A DNA stretch of 64,000 nt, from contig CM061097.1 in assembly GCA_030770545.1 (NCBI GenBank), positions 1,302,501 to 1,366,500 on the forward strand, given 5' to 3'. Source of the DNA: Macropodus opercularis. Taxonomy: Eukaryota > Chordata > Actinopteri > Anabantiformes > Osphronemidae. The notes beneath the pieces are model-generated. The model had not been told where the DNA came from, searched no databases, and saw nothing but the letters and a program-made list of their open reading frames with translations. This document shows positions 35,801 to 41,900 of the stretch, piece by piece. A program made the translations under genes and the position numbers. Position 1 is the first letter of the stretch; each line of letters opens with the position of its first letter.

Positions 35801-35921
35801 AATACGCTGTCCTCATACATCAACAGAGCGCCGTGGCCGACTGGGCGTGGGACTGGCCGAGGCTGTTGCCAGCCTATCGGGGCATGAGTCGGGTCACCTT
35901 CAGAACTCTGCTGGCCAACAG
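1352..35921 (+). CDS. KIAA0825: KIAA0825 orthologue (DUF4495 family), 22 coding exons, 3' end not in window
   Basis: The coding sequence is spliced from 22 exons: 1352-1482, 6945-7113, 7206-7388, 7477-7662, 7785-8106, 15838-16005, 16990-17075, 17154-17399, 20263-20540, 21339-21489, 23238-23428, 24515-24721, 24812-24926, 25431-25471, 26448-26587, 28794-28973, 30346-30576, 30666-30970, 31097-31203, 33341-33485, 34277-34432 and 35827-35921. All introns are GT-AG and all phases join, giving 1277 codons plus 2 nt without a stop. The human protein is about 1275 residues by memory. Identity rests on remembered human blocks spread along the whole length, such as QCLQQLLFLYP, FSWRSAF, ILQDAESHHW and DYLRQIYHIIQ. 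No signal peptide, membrane segment or catalytic motif is apparent; the protein looks helical and Leu-rich. Family knowledge: the biochemical role is unknown, and human variants are linked to postaxial polydactyly. The start codon is chosen because the first residues (MEWP) align with the human start (MDWD). The extreme C-terminus is missing. Confidence 0.9.
3333..3354 (+). other. Canonical G-quadruplex motif
   Basis: Four G-runs (GGG, GGG, GGGG, GGG) are separated by loops of 2, 1 and 6 nt on the sense strand of intron 1, meeting the standard G3+N1-7 rule. Confidence 0.75.
4186..4217. repeat. (GT)16 microsatellite
   Basis: Uninterrupted GT dinucleotides in intron 1, preceded by a short GA run. 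Confidence 0.97.
6383..6431. repeat. (TG)24 microsatellite
   Basis: Forty-nine nt of uninterrupted TG in intron 1, about 515 bp upstream of exon 2. Confidence 0.97.
6945..7113 (+). CDS. KIAA0825: KIAA0825 coding exon 2
   Basis: The acceptor GCATTCAG ends at 6944 and the donor CTG|GTACTA follows 7113. The exon encodes residues 44-100. It opens SIEQQLKELQ, a probable helix that matches the SIKHCLKEIQ block of the human protein, and continues with FFHLFNL and LMDFLRAL. It enters in phase 2 and leaves in phase 0. Confidence 0.88.
7206..7388 (+). CDS. KIAA0825: KIAA0825 coding exon 3
   Basis: The acceptor TTTATTCAG ends at 7205 and the donor GAG|GTAAGT follows 7388. It encodes residues 101-161 (KLYLRSEDEGKEQ...). 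A low-complexity serine run (around residues 138-145) makes the middle poorly conserved. It is separated from exon 2 by only 92 bp and from exon 4 by 88 bp. Confidence 0.85.
7477..7662 (+). CDS. KIAA0825: KIAA0825 coding exon 4
   Basis: The acceptor CTCCTTCAG ends at 7476 and the donor CAG|GTGTGG follows 7662. It encodes residues 162-223. The AWDEVRLQLRRHLLDRL helix matches the human MWDDIRLHLRR block, and QCLQQLLFLYP is essentially identical to human. This is one of the strongest identifying exons. Confidence 0.93.
7785..8106 (+). CDS. KIAA0825: KIAA0825 coding exon 5
   Basis: The acceptor TTGATTCAG ends at 7784 and the donor GTAG|GTGAGT follows 8106 (phase 1). It encodes residues 224-330. 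Recognisable pieces are GFDRLALGFRSVVPALSQAI, the FLNAAYLSTVTREL helix, and a basic, Ser/Lys-rich tail (SSKIKKYSARSRAAV). It is the longest exon of the set, and the 7.7 kb intron 5 follows. Confidence 0.92.
8107..15837 (+). other. Intron 5 (7.73 kb), no gene seen
   Basis: There is no exon-like segment with supporting phase and splice sites. An octamer motif ATTTGCAT lies at 10233-10240 in an A/T-rich, non-repetitive stretch (10180-10460). A CA-rich zone spans roughly 14710-14830, and pyrimidine-rich stretches lie near 8760-8830, 9600-9710 and 13370-13480. Confidence 0.7.
15838..16005 (+). CDS. KIAA0825: KIAA0825 coding exon 6
   Basis: The acceptor has a long pyrimidine tract and ends CCTTCACAG at 15837. 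The donor AAAG|GTACAA follows 16005 (phase 1 on both sides). It encodes residues 331-386, with RSFSLTSHQLKALTQLACTL and VKELVTNMNF matching the human NFSLPLDKVEFLSQL...VQELFEEI region. Confidence 0.92.
16006..16989 (+). other. Intron 6 (984 bp), nothing notable
   Basis: Unique A/T-rich sequence with no exon, repeat or strong motif recognised. Confidence 0.7.
16990..17075 (+). CDS. KIAA0825: KIAA0825 coding exon 7
   Basis: The acceptor CTCATATAG ends at 16989 and the donor GAG|GTGACA follows 17075. It encodes residues 387-415 and begins with GILKKS, identical to the human block. The frame stays open through the following 78 bp. The end at 17075 is chosen because splicing there gives LLRSPEAHVVEFSWRSAF, in register with human LLPGKEASLLDFGWRSAF. 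Confidence 0.82.
17154..17399 (+). CDS. KIAA0825: KIAA0825 coding exon 8
   Basis: The acceptor GTTTCTCCAG ends at 17153 and the donor AAG|GTGCAG follows 17399. It encodes residues 416-497: VEFSWRSAFRGLVPHMEHCV matches the human FGWRSAFKEVSLPMAHCV block. It is followed by LQQEED and a Pro/Glu-rich end (VPERETPKMIAK). Phase is 0 on both sides. Confidence 0.9.
17400..20262 (+). other. Intron 8 (2.86 kb), hosts a SINE-like insertion
   Basis: No exon was found. The minus-strand tRNA-derived element at about 19873-19994 lies within it. The rest appears unique, with an AT-rich patch (TATATATATTTATA) at about 18355-18372. Confidence 0.7.
19873..19994 (-). mobile_element. tRNA-derived SINE-like element, probably a short or truncated copy
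   Basis: Read on the minus strand, it starts near 19990 with a GCACGGTGGTGTGGTGGTTAA head, which is an A-box-like segment. It continues with an ACTGTCGCCTCACAGC segment typical of an abundant fish tRNA-like repeat. A perfect Pol III B box, GGTTCGATTCC, occupies 19932-19942. The 3' end is a short ATGAATGAATGAA tail near 19873-19890. Only about 120 bp are present, so it is a short or 3'-truncated copy. The exact SINE family cannot be named from sequence alone. Confidence 0.65.
20263..20540 (+). CDS. KIAA0825: KIAA0825 coding exon 9
   Basis: The acceptor TCCCTCCAG ends at 20262 and the donor AAAGT|GTAAGA follows 20540 (phase 2). It encodes residues 498-589. LDALLPLAASCRDSSL matches human LDTMLPLALACRDDSF, and VEACGRAAFAML plus ALEVPSSAPLRNL match the human VEACCKVATAVL / AKEVPSKAPLKNL blocks. 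Very secure. Confidence 0.94.
20541..21338 (+). other. Intron 9 (798 bp), nothing notable
   Basis: Unique sequence with a short T-run near 20838-20845. No exon or repeat recognised. Confidence 0.7.
21339..21489 (+). CDS. KIAA0825: KIAA0825 coding exon 10
   Basis: The acceptor CCGCACCCAG ends at 21338 and the donor GAG|GTAAAA follows 21489. It encodes residues 590-640: QKYQDTAVALKEQLTSYCVQV, then CILQDAESHHW and FYE, near-identical to human SILQDAESHHW...FYE. The Cys and His residues in this block are conserved, but a metal-binding role is not known. Confidence 0.95.
21490..23237 (+). other. Intron 10 (1.75 kb)
   Basis: No exon is recognised. Possible Pol III-like boxes (A-like 22461-22471, B-like 22546-22556) are discussed as a weak finding. 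A run of T residues lies near 23152-23161. Confidence 0.65.
23238..23428 (+). CDS. KIAA0825: KIAA0825 coding exon 11
   Basis: The acceptor CTCCTGCAG ends at 23237 and the donor ATCAG|GTACTT follows 23428 (phase 2). It encodes residues 641-703. GERCSFSVQMW, DLWAILPAQLA and RYARARPS closely match human GERCSFSIQMW, DLWTILPPKLA and RYARAHPS. Confidence 0.95.
23429..24514 (+). other. Intron 11 (1.09 kb), nothing notable
   Basis: Unique sequence. No coding segment, repeat or strong motif recognised. Confidence 0.7.
24515..24721 (+). CDS. KIAA0825: KIAA0825 coding exon 12
   Basis: The acceptor TGTGTCCCAG ends at 24514 and the donor TATAG|GTTTGT follows 24721 (phase 2). It encodes residues 704-772. 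VEQLMWSLCESPEALV parallels human TENMLWSVCTSVQKLL, and LLTVLVVVTAPLSLLY parallels LFTTLVILTSPLTELY. The hydrophobic stretch is probably a buried helix rather than a membrane segment. Confidence 0.92.
24812..24926 (+). CDS. KIAA0825: KIAA0825 coding exon 13
   Basis: The acceptor GATTTGTTTAG ends at 24811, only 90 bp after exon 12. It encodes residues 773-811 (TFVLNPATESAPHEPDV... LFTEQAVAY). The donor TAT|GTGAAG after 24926 is the best available that gives phase 0 for the next exon. A donor five residues earlier (GCC|GTCGCG) also keeps phase but is a weaker match. Confidence 0.72.
24927..25430 (+). other. Intron 13 (504 bp)
   Basis: No additional exon recognised. The sequence ends in a pyrimidine-rich tract and the acceptor CCGCATGCAG. 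Confidence 0.55.
25431..25471 (+). CDS. KIAA0825: Probable KIAA0825 microexon 14 (41 nt)
   Basis: The acceptor tract is good (CACCTCCTGCACCGCATGCAG), followed by 41 nt encoding GSGGLSVAVSQIH plus two bases. It ends AG|GTTCTC, a poor donor beyond GT. It is proposed because exon 13 leaves phase 0 and exon 15 needs phase 2, and a segment of length 3n+2 must bridge them; this one does so without a stop. The human protein has a variable stretch at this position. Confidence 0.45.
25472..26447 (+). other. Intron 14 (976 bp), nothing notable
   Basis: Unique sequence including an A-rich, T-poor patch near 25525-25600. No exon or repeat recognised. Confidence 0.6.
26448..26587 (+). CDS. KIAA0825: KIAA0825 coding exon 15
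   Basis: The acceptor CCACTCTCAG ends at 26447 and the donor CTCTT|GTAAGT follows 26587 (phase 1). It encodes residues 825-871. QLRVLTSDPGLNPKLLLRML and LHGDCHLPRMLLENS correspond to human QLKLLLAQP...LLLEALLHHDGLLLRILLKSS. Confidence 0.85.
26588..28793 (+). other. Intron 15 (2.2 kb), nothing coding
   Basis: There is a short ATC-rich tract near 26838-26890. An isolated A-box-like TAGCGCAGCGG sits near 27990-28000 without a B box, so no tRNA gene is called. No exon recognised. Confidence 0.65.
28794..28973 (+). CDS. KIAA0825: KIAA0825 coding exon 16
   Basis: The acceptor TTTATTTTCAG ends at 28793 and the donor GGCAG|GTACCG follows 28973 (phase 1 both sides). It encodes residues 872-931: DDFIVSLFHLFCCLNNAPKA and EPYMERARMWEHLYTL, corresponding to the human IFNVLYHCSLSPQTLAKPF...MEEEHLWDFLY region. 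Confidence 0.9.
28974..30345 (+). other. Intron 16 (1.37 kb), nothing notable
   Basis: Unique sequence without a recognised exon or repeat. Confidence 0.7.
30346..30576 (+). CDS. KIAA0825: KIAA0825 coding exon 17
   Basis: The acceptor CTGCCATTTCAG ends at 30345 and the donor AGAA|GTGAGC follows 30576 (phase 1 both sides). It encodes residues 932-1008. VRAIVSKSTNSLLVHLVAMV begins a helix, and IPKEWNYTPLD matches the human LPAEWNYIPKE motif. Confidence 0.9.
30666..30970 (+). CDS. KIAA0825: KIAA0825 coding exon 18
   Basis: The acceptor CTCTTCCAG ends at 30665 after an 89-bp intron, and the donor AAA|GTACGA follows 30970. It encodes residues 1009-1110: VSLAIQAMSFIFANLPSAVA, SVPLTIRYLFQAAE, a Leu-rich GLLLWTLLHRLIQGLEDLD helix, and ALDRRAKDFLSLLAECLQ, which parallels human ASLDRQSKEKLSLICVCLE. 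Confidence 0.93.
31097..31203 (+). CDS. KIAA0825: KIAA0825 coding exon 19
   Basis: The acceptor GTCTCTGAAAG ends at 31096 (weak pyrimidine tract) and the donor GACAG|GTGAGA follows 31203 (phase 2). It encodes residues 1111-1145: HKVLQLLEEKRPKWINMQLQ and KARKLCSD, parallel to human QKVIQNIEEKRPNWVESQLLKARNL. Confidence 0.9.
32095..32126. repeat. (CA)16 microsatellite
   Basis: Uninterrupted CA run in intron 19. Confidence 0.95.
32866..32897. repeat. (AC)16 microsatellite
   Basis: Second CA-type run in intron 19, about 740 bp after the first. Confidence 0.95.
33341..33485 (+). CDS. KIAA0825: KIAA0825 coding exon 20
   Basis: The acceptor TTCCTCTCTCAG ends at 33340 and the donor GAG|GTAGGG follows 33485. 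It encodes residues 1146-1194: VFEHGKESG, ELTEQKIGLMLLEVCHKAGG and DYLRQIYHIIQGNE. The last block is almost identical to human DYLRQIYHIIQLNE, so this is a decisive exon. Confidence 0.96.
33486..34276 (+). other. Intron 20 (791 bp), hosts a long perfect hairpin
   Basis: The 33-bp inverted repeat at 33905-33980 lies here. The remainder is unremarkable A/T-rich sequence. Confidence 0.75.
33905..33980. repeat. Perfect 33-bp inverted repeat with a 10-nt loop
   Basis: The left arm 33905-33937 and right arm 33948-33980 are exact reverse complements. The loop is AGTGTGAACA. The left arm contains two TGTAAC-type units (TGTAACTGTAACTGTA), and the loop repeats the GTGTGAAC found at the end of the left arm, which hints at duplication during its origin. 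Arms stop abruptly (A versus G outside). No transposon ends or target-site duplication are obvious. Confidence 0.9.
34277..34432 (+). CDS. KIAA0825: KIAA0825 coding exon 21
   Basis: The acceptor TTGGATACAG ends at 34276 and the donor CAG|GTGATC follows 34432. It encodes residues 1195-1246. A Ser/Pro-rich linker is followed by AARFNPLRQFDHIGKTKLDQ, in register with human SAFNPFHVYRTFNENMLDQ. Confidence 0.9.
34433..35826 (+). other. Intron 21 (1.39 kb), nothing coding
   Basis: It contains a G-rich stretch at 35299-35329 that does not meet the usual loop limits for a four-run G-quadruplex. No exon recognised. Confidence 0.7.
35827..35921 (+). CDS. KIAA0825: KIAA0825 coding exon 22 (last one found)
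   Basis: The acceptor CATCAACAG ends at 35826. It encodes residues 1247-1277: SAVADWAWDWPRLLPAYRGM, then a VTFRTLLANR-type end, matching human SAITKWNWNWAKLLPNY...TFSVLL. It ends ACAG|GTAAGA, a strong donor in phase 2. If unspliced, the next codon would be TAA; this is automatic for an AG|GTAA junction in that phase and is not evidence of a true end. The family continues further, so a terminal exon is missing. Confidence 0.9.
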
Positions 35922-38900
35922 GTAAGACTGCGTTTTCATGTGTTGCATATGCACCTGCGCCTCTTTGTTCTCGCTCTAAATGACCCTGTGGCTTAAGTTT
36001 GGCTCAAGCTTTCGTGGACGGGATAAACCTCTCGTCAGGTTCAAAGTTGCATGAAGTGCAAGGGCTCCTGTGGCTTCACCAGTGGAGGCTGTGCCGAGTG
36101 TCTGAATGTTTGAGAAAATGACAAAATGTTGCAAATTTCCGTAATTGCCCCCTCTTTGGGTACCGCTGAGGCCTTGAGGCACAGACGTGGTTCGAGATTG
36201 GAAAAGAGTGACTGGCTCAGATCTTGGTGTCACCTGATTGAGGTGGTTTTTCACCCAGGTCCACCCGCCCTGCTCCCATCTTTCCTTCCCCCTCCTCCCC
36301 CTCCTCCTCCCTTCTCCTTCTCCTTCTCCTCTCCTGTTCTGCTCTGCCACAGGCATAAATATTTATGCAGGTATGTGACACATATTAGATGGCAATACTT
36401 CAGGCTGTTCCCTGTTCTCCATTCACAGCTGTCACGCTGCCAGCTATCAGGGAGCCAAGGGGCTACTGCACCTTGTCTCCACGCCTACGCCCAATCCATT
36501 CTAAATCACTGCTATTGAAACACACACACACCTTTCTAACAAAGGGCAAGCGCTGCATCTGCCAAGGACATGGGTCTAATAAGGGTGAAGTACACAGCTC
36601 TGTGCTGTGACGAGCTTTGTCGCCTTGCCTCACGTCTCTACCCTCTCTCCCCCCACACACGCACTTCATCCCTCCTCCTCTTGTGTGCTGCTTTGTTGCA
36701 TGTTAAAAAAGATACTGTCATTGCTTGACTGAGCCAAATTAGTGTTGGAGCATTCATGAATAGAAACTGAATGATGTGGATAAGGCGTCAGATAGGGCCA
36801 GAGAGAGAGAGAGATCGGACTTGCAGCTTGAGATTGTGAGTGACAGAGAGAGAGAGAGGGACAGAGAGTCGATTCTGACAAGGCTCCAAAAAGTAGAAGG
36901 AAGGATGGGAGTGGGACGGGGTAAAGGTTATATAATTCACCCTAATCTCACAGTATCAAAGTGTCTGAGATTCTGTCATTTGCCTCATTAGCCTCCCTTT
37001 GTTGGGCCAGAGGAGCAGATTTCATGGAGGATTTGGAGAATGGCTTTGGTTCTGCCTGAGATGCTCGCACAGAGCAGGAAGTTAGTTTCACGGCTGGCGA
37101 CATGTAAGCTGTCAAAGTTTTTCCTCAGATCCATCTCTGACTCAGAAATATCTCTCAAGCTATAGAAGGCCGTTCATGGGATAAGCGCACTGATGTCTGA
37201 TCCTCTGATCCATTTGTTAGTGCAGATAAGGATAATGCTCTCTGTGTAACCACAGACTGAAGTGCCCTCGGCTGTTTTCACAGAGGATTCACAACAATTA
37301 CTCTTCTGCTGTGCCCAGTTTCTGGACTAACCACAGGATATAATCTTACAGACATGACAATATTAATAGTAATGACACTGCCTGATACTGTACTGAGGGA
37401 CCTGTCATTATGACCTTCTGGTGATCTGTATTTTCAATCGTAGAAGTTTTAGTCTCCTTGGACGACTTCCCTTCCCTCTGCACAGCCGATAATTTCTTTC
37501 CCGTGCCCAGACTGTGTGAGTTAGCCGTGTGGCCCATTGGCCTCCTATATATTGTTACAGTGGCAGGACAGTTATTGTGCCCAGGGTTTATATCACATTC
37601 TAATGGAGCAAGGCTATGAGTTAAGGGTGCTGGGCTTTTACACCAGGGCTGTTAAATCACTGCTGAGATGACTTCATTAGCTGAGCAAGACACATGGTGA
37701 GACACTTGTACCTGCACACACCGAGACGCACGCACACACTTTCACCCGGCTACCTTGACGGTGTAATATTGGGGCCAGACAAAAAGCAGAGTGGATTTAT
37801 ACAGGTGTGTGCGTGTCCTTCTTTGTCACCTGTCACTTCAGTTCCCCCAGCGCGACGGCTCATCCATCATCCGCAGATTGAGCTTTTCAGCAGAAACCAG
37901 ACTGATTAATACTACGCTGGGACCCCCAGGGTGCACTGACTGACCTGACTTCCAGCCAAACTGGTTGTTTGCATGGATGCATTGACAACTTGTGGGTGGA
38001 CCAGCTTTTTTAGCCGGCTCATTGTCTGACTAGAGGGCAGACCGACATGGCAATATAACGTTAATGATTGATCAGTGGAAGGCTTAGGAGTATTAATGGC
38101 TGGCTAAAGTACTTCTTTGAGTAATTGGCTGAGAGCCTGGCTAACCTGTTGGCCTGCTTTGATGAATGACAGGTCTCAAAATGGATTGATGGCCGGGTGA
38201 TGGACTGACAGACTGGCCGACCGGTAGCTAGCGGTTTATAATCCGGACTGAAACCCTAGTTTTAGTGGGGGGTTTATTGGCTTAGGGTTAACTCTCGTGT
38301 ATCATGGACCAGTGACCGGGTATGAGCGAAGAGGTTTCACAGGAACTGTTTCCCAAATAAACATCCATAGACGTAGGTGACTCTAAAGTTGCCGGGAGGC
38401 GAGTATGGCGATCTGTTTAGGACTCACCGCCTCCCATCCACACCTGGAATCAGCCCCCTCTGCAGCCCTGAACACAAGCGGAGATGATAATGGATGTATT
38501 ATTGAAATTGTTGTCTGTGAGTTAAAGTACACACCTTCCTGAACTGGAACACTAACTTATCATTATTAGGCCGATTATTTGCTGCTGTTTCTTTTAATGT
38601 ACTTTAGACAAGTTTAATGTTTATATTACTGCATTTCTTCGCCGCTACTGGAAACTCCCTGCAAAAGTCAACTTGACATGCCAGAAAAATATTGTGATTC
38701 ACAGAAAGATAGATGGACTTTGGCTGAAAGTAAAAATGTGGTGACAGCTTTTGTGCTGTGTTCATCCTGTGCACAGCAGAAAAGCATTTGGCTTAACCAG
38801 GCTGCTATAGATTAAATTATTAATGAAGTTACCACTGCTGCAGCACATGTGTAAATTGCACGCGATCCTGTCTCAATTTGTAGACGTGTATCGATTCTGA

Positions 38901-41900
38901 TGCTATGTGAAAGCTGCGGCAATTCAATTTCAGTCAAAGAAAAGCTCCATTCTCCATCTATTTGTTGAGCGTGAGACAGGGTCTGAGAGCTGAAGGTGCT
39001 GCCACGCGCGGTTGTTCCAGTGGGATCTGGCCCCTGGACACATGACTGTACTGTGAAACCACAACACCGTGCCACACTCAGTCCTCATCATCACACAGCC
39101 CAGGTTATTAGCTTGCTTTCTCAGTGAAAGGGGACGAGATGAGATGGCATACGGCACCTGGGTTAAACATGCACTTGACGTTTCGCCTTGAACCTTGAAG
39201 CTCTCACCAAGGGTTGGTGTTGGTTGTCACTGGTTTAAATGTGCCCACGGTGCGAAACTCTTTACCTTTAAACGTTGAGCTACCATTTGTTACAGAGGCA
39301 CAGAGTCAAAGTATGAGGTGATTGAACTGATGCTGAATAGCTGCTTTTCAACCAGGGATCCGTGAGTGGGAAACTCACCTGCTTTGTCCTTGGTCGCCCC
39401 TTTTGAAATCCTGCTTTCTGTGGAGGACGTTCTGTCACAAAAATTGCTCAAAATCAACACATCCTCATTGTAGGTTGGAATTCATGTGCTCTCTTCTTCT
39501 TTTACTTGTCCTTTATGAACCATAACCTTTTTTTATGTAGTTTTTTCTTCTCCACTGAAGGAAAGTAAACCTAATCTTTGAAAAGACGTATGGAGTGTTG
39601 CTACGGTCGAGCAGCATCTGCCAAGGTGACTTTTTTAGAGCGTTTCTTTGAATCCGTATGTCAGAGAAGGTCCTGTGACCTGGTTGATAAGGGGCAGCCA
39701 AGTATGAGAGATGAAACTTTATGTGCCACAGGGCAGCGCTTCCACTCCATCACAAGTGCCTAATATCAACCAAGGACATCGGTGCCTGTCTCTGCAACAC
39801 AGGTCCACTCTTTCATGTACAAAAACCAGGCTGCGACACCTCAAAGACTTCATGAATGGTCTACTGTAATATTTAGAGCCGTGTTCCGAGCACATACAAT
39901 TTTATATCACACGCAGGGAGTATTAGCAATGTTGATACATAGATTTAGTAGCTTGAACAGAGAGCTACACTGTAACTACTGAACACTAAAGTGTTTTCTC
40001 TGCATTGTCTCGTTGTTGCTGTTACCCTCAGGTCCATAACAATAGCAGTTTGTGGAAAAATGCCAGTCTGTGGCATTCTCCTGCTTGAGCGGCTCCTTAA
40101 ATTGCGGCGATAGACGCTTGTGCTTTCAGGAAGTGGGCAATCGCCATCTGTTCCTGGGCGCTGCCATATGGCGGCCCTTTTTCTCAGGGAATAAAATAAA
40201 AACAAATATGTCAGAATGTTCGTCTTCCTCCACGGACGCTGATCAACCTGGGGAGAAGCTGGATCTCGGTGTGTCTGGATTAATGGTCTTACTTTACGCT
40301 TCAGGGAGAGGGAATGTGTGCTTGTTGGTGGTGGGGTTCTGGGTGTGTGTGTGTGCCCATGTGCACGTCTGTATGAGGGTACGCACATACTAATGTGCAT
40401 TTATGTAGCTGGAGTATTTCTGGAATCATTTATCTGAGCTAAAGGGCAATGTTGCTAAATGACGTTGAGCATTTGGTTTCCCTAGTCCTGGAAAGATTCA
40501 ACAACAAAGGAGAAGAGAGCTCCAAGGTTAACCTGAGTGACACTTCATGACTCCTGCTCCCAAGGAAACTAGAAGCTCTGGAGACATCATCAGACTCTCC
40601 GTCTTGCAAGGCCAAAAATTCAAAAGACTTGTCTCTTTTGAAAAATCAGGAGAGGGCGACGTGCCATGGAGGAAGGGGCTTCTTTCTTCTCCCGTTGATC
40701 CCCTTGTGTGTCCTCTCTGCAGACTGACAGCTAGGGATGGGAGTTTGTGTTGGTGGAGACAGAATACATCTTTTGTCTGCTTGGTTATACATGGCGTGTT
40801 TTGTCTCCGCTGCTGCTGGACAGCGCTGACACATTGAGGTTTTCATTAGCCGTAAGCAGGTGGCAGAGGAGAGGGACCAGCCTGCGTCTGCGTCTTCGAG
40901 CCCGTTTCCACGGCTGCCTGTGTGCAGCTGCAGTGCACCAGCTTTGTCCTGCATGTCGTATGCATATCATGGAGTGCGTACATGTATCTGCCTGCGTGGA
41001 TGTCCATGCTCGCGCCTATATTTCTGTGTGTGATATTTGGAGGTTTGCACCAAAGGCGAATAAATCAGTGATGCCTGGGATAAGGCCGTGGCCCCTCCTC
41101 AAACTGCACAGACAAGCTGAGAGGCTCATTAATCAAACGGCCAGTCACAGATGTGATGGCTTCCACACAAACCGCCAGCAGACTGTGAAAGTCACATCCA
41201 ACAGAGTCAACTGTCAGCCAAACAGGCAGGCAGGCCACACTTTCCCTCTCTCTTCCCCTCTGTTGTATTTATCTCACAGCCTCTCTTTGCCTCCTCTCCC
41301 TTCCAGCATCATACCTCAGTGTGATACATCTGAAATATTTGTCTTGTCCCTCTAGAAGTGATCTGGATGGAGGCAGATCCATCCTTTCTCCTAGTGGTCA
41401 CGGTCAAACCTGTAAAGATACAGGACCTCGCATACCACAGCTGTCCACACGGCTCTGCAGCACAGCATATTCTCTCTAAATTGGACTAAGTAAATATATA
41501 CAGAGTGTAAATTCTAAACGTGTCCAAGTCTTATTCTATATATGCTGACATGCTTTCATTTTCACCTGTAATTTCCACTACGTGCTATTCAAGGGTACAT
41601 TCAGGTGTAAAATATGCATGTCTCCCTTCTGGGAACGCAGTCATGTGAAAATGAGTTTCCCATTCCTTCGCTGGTTATTACTGTATATCAAATATAGTAT
41701 TCGAACAATTTCACTGCCTCTGTCTCCACTCTCAGTGGGTTTTAATTGGCCGAGAATGTTAACAACAGTTACAATGAGATCAATATTCGCTCACAGAACT
41801 GTCAGTGCATAATACATCTGCCACAGGGAAAAGCTCCTCAGCAGGATTATCTGGCCATGCCCTGTCGGTTATGGACGCTCAGCACCTGACCTCCTTCAGA

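Noticed and set aside
40032..40112. Acceptor TTACCCTCAG followed by an in-phase frame ending in a TAG
   Set aside because: The peptide lacks any similarity to the KIAA0825 C-terminus, and there is no supporting donor or poly(A) context.
40747..41355. 202-codon open frame on the + strand
   Set aside because: No recognisable domain, and no splice or phase link to KIAA0825. The composition is consistent with chance read-through.
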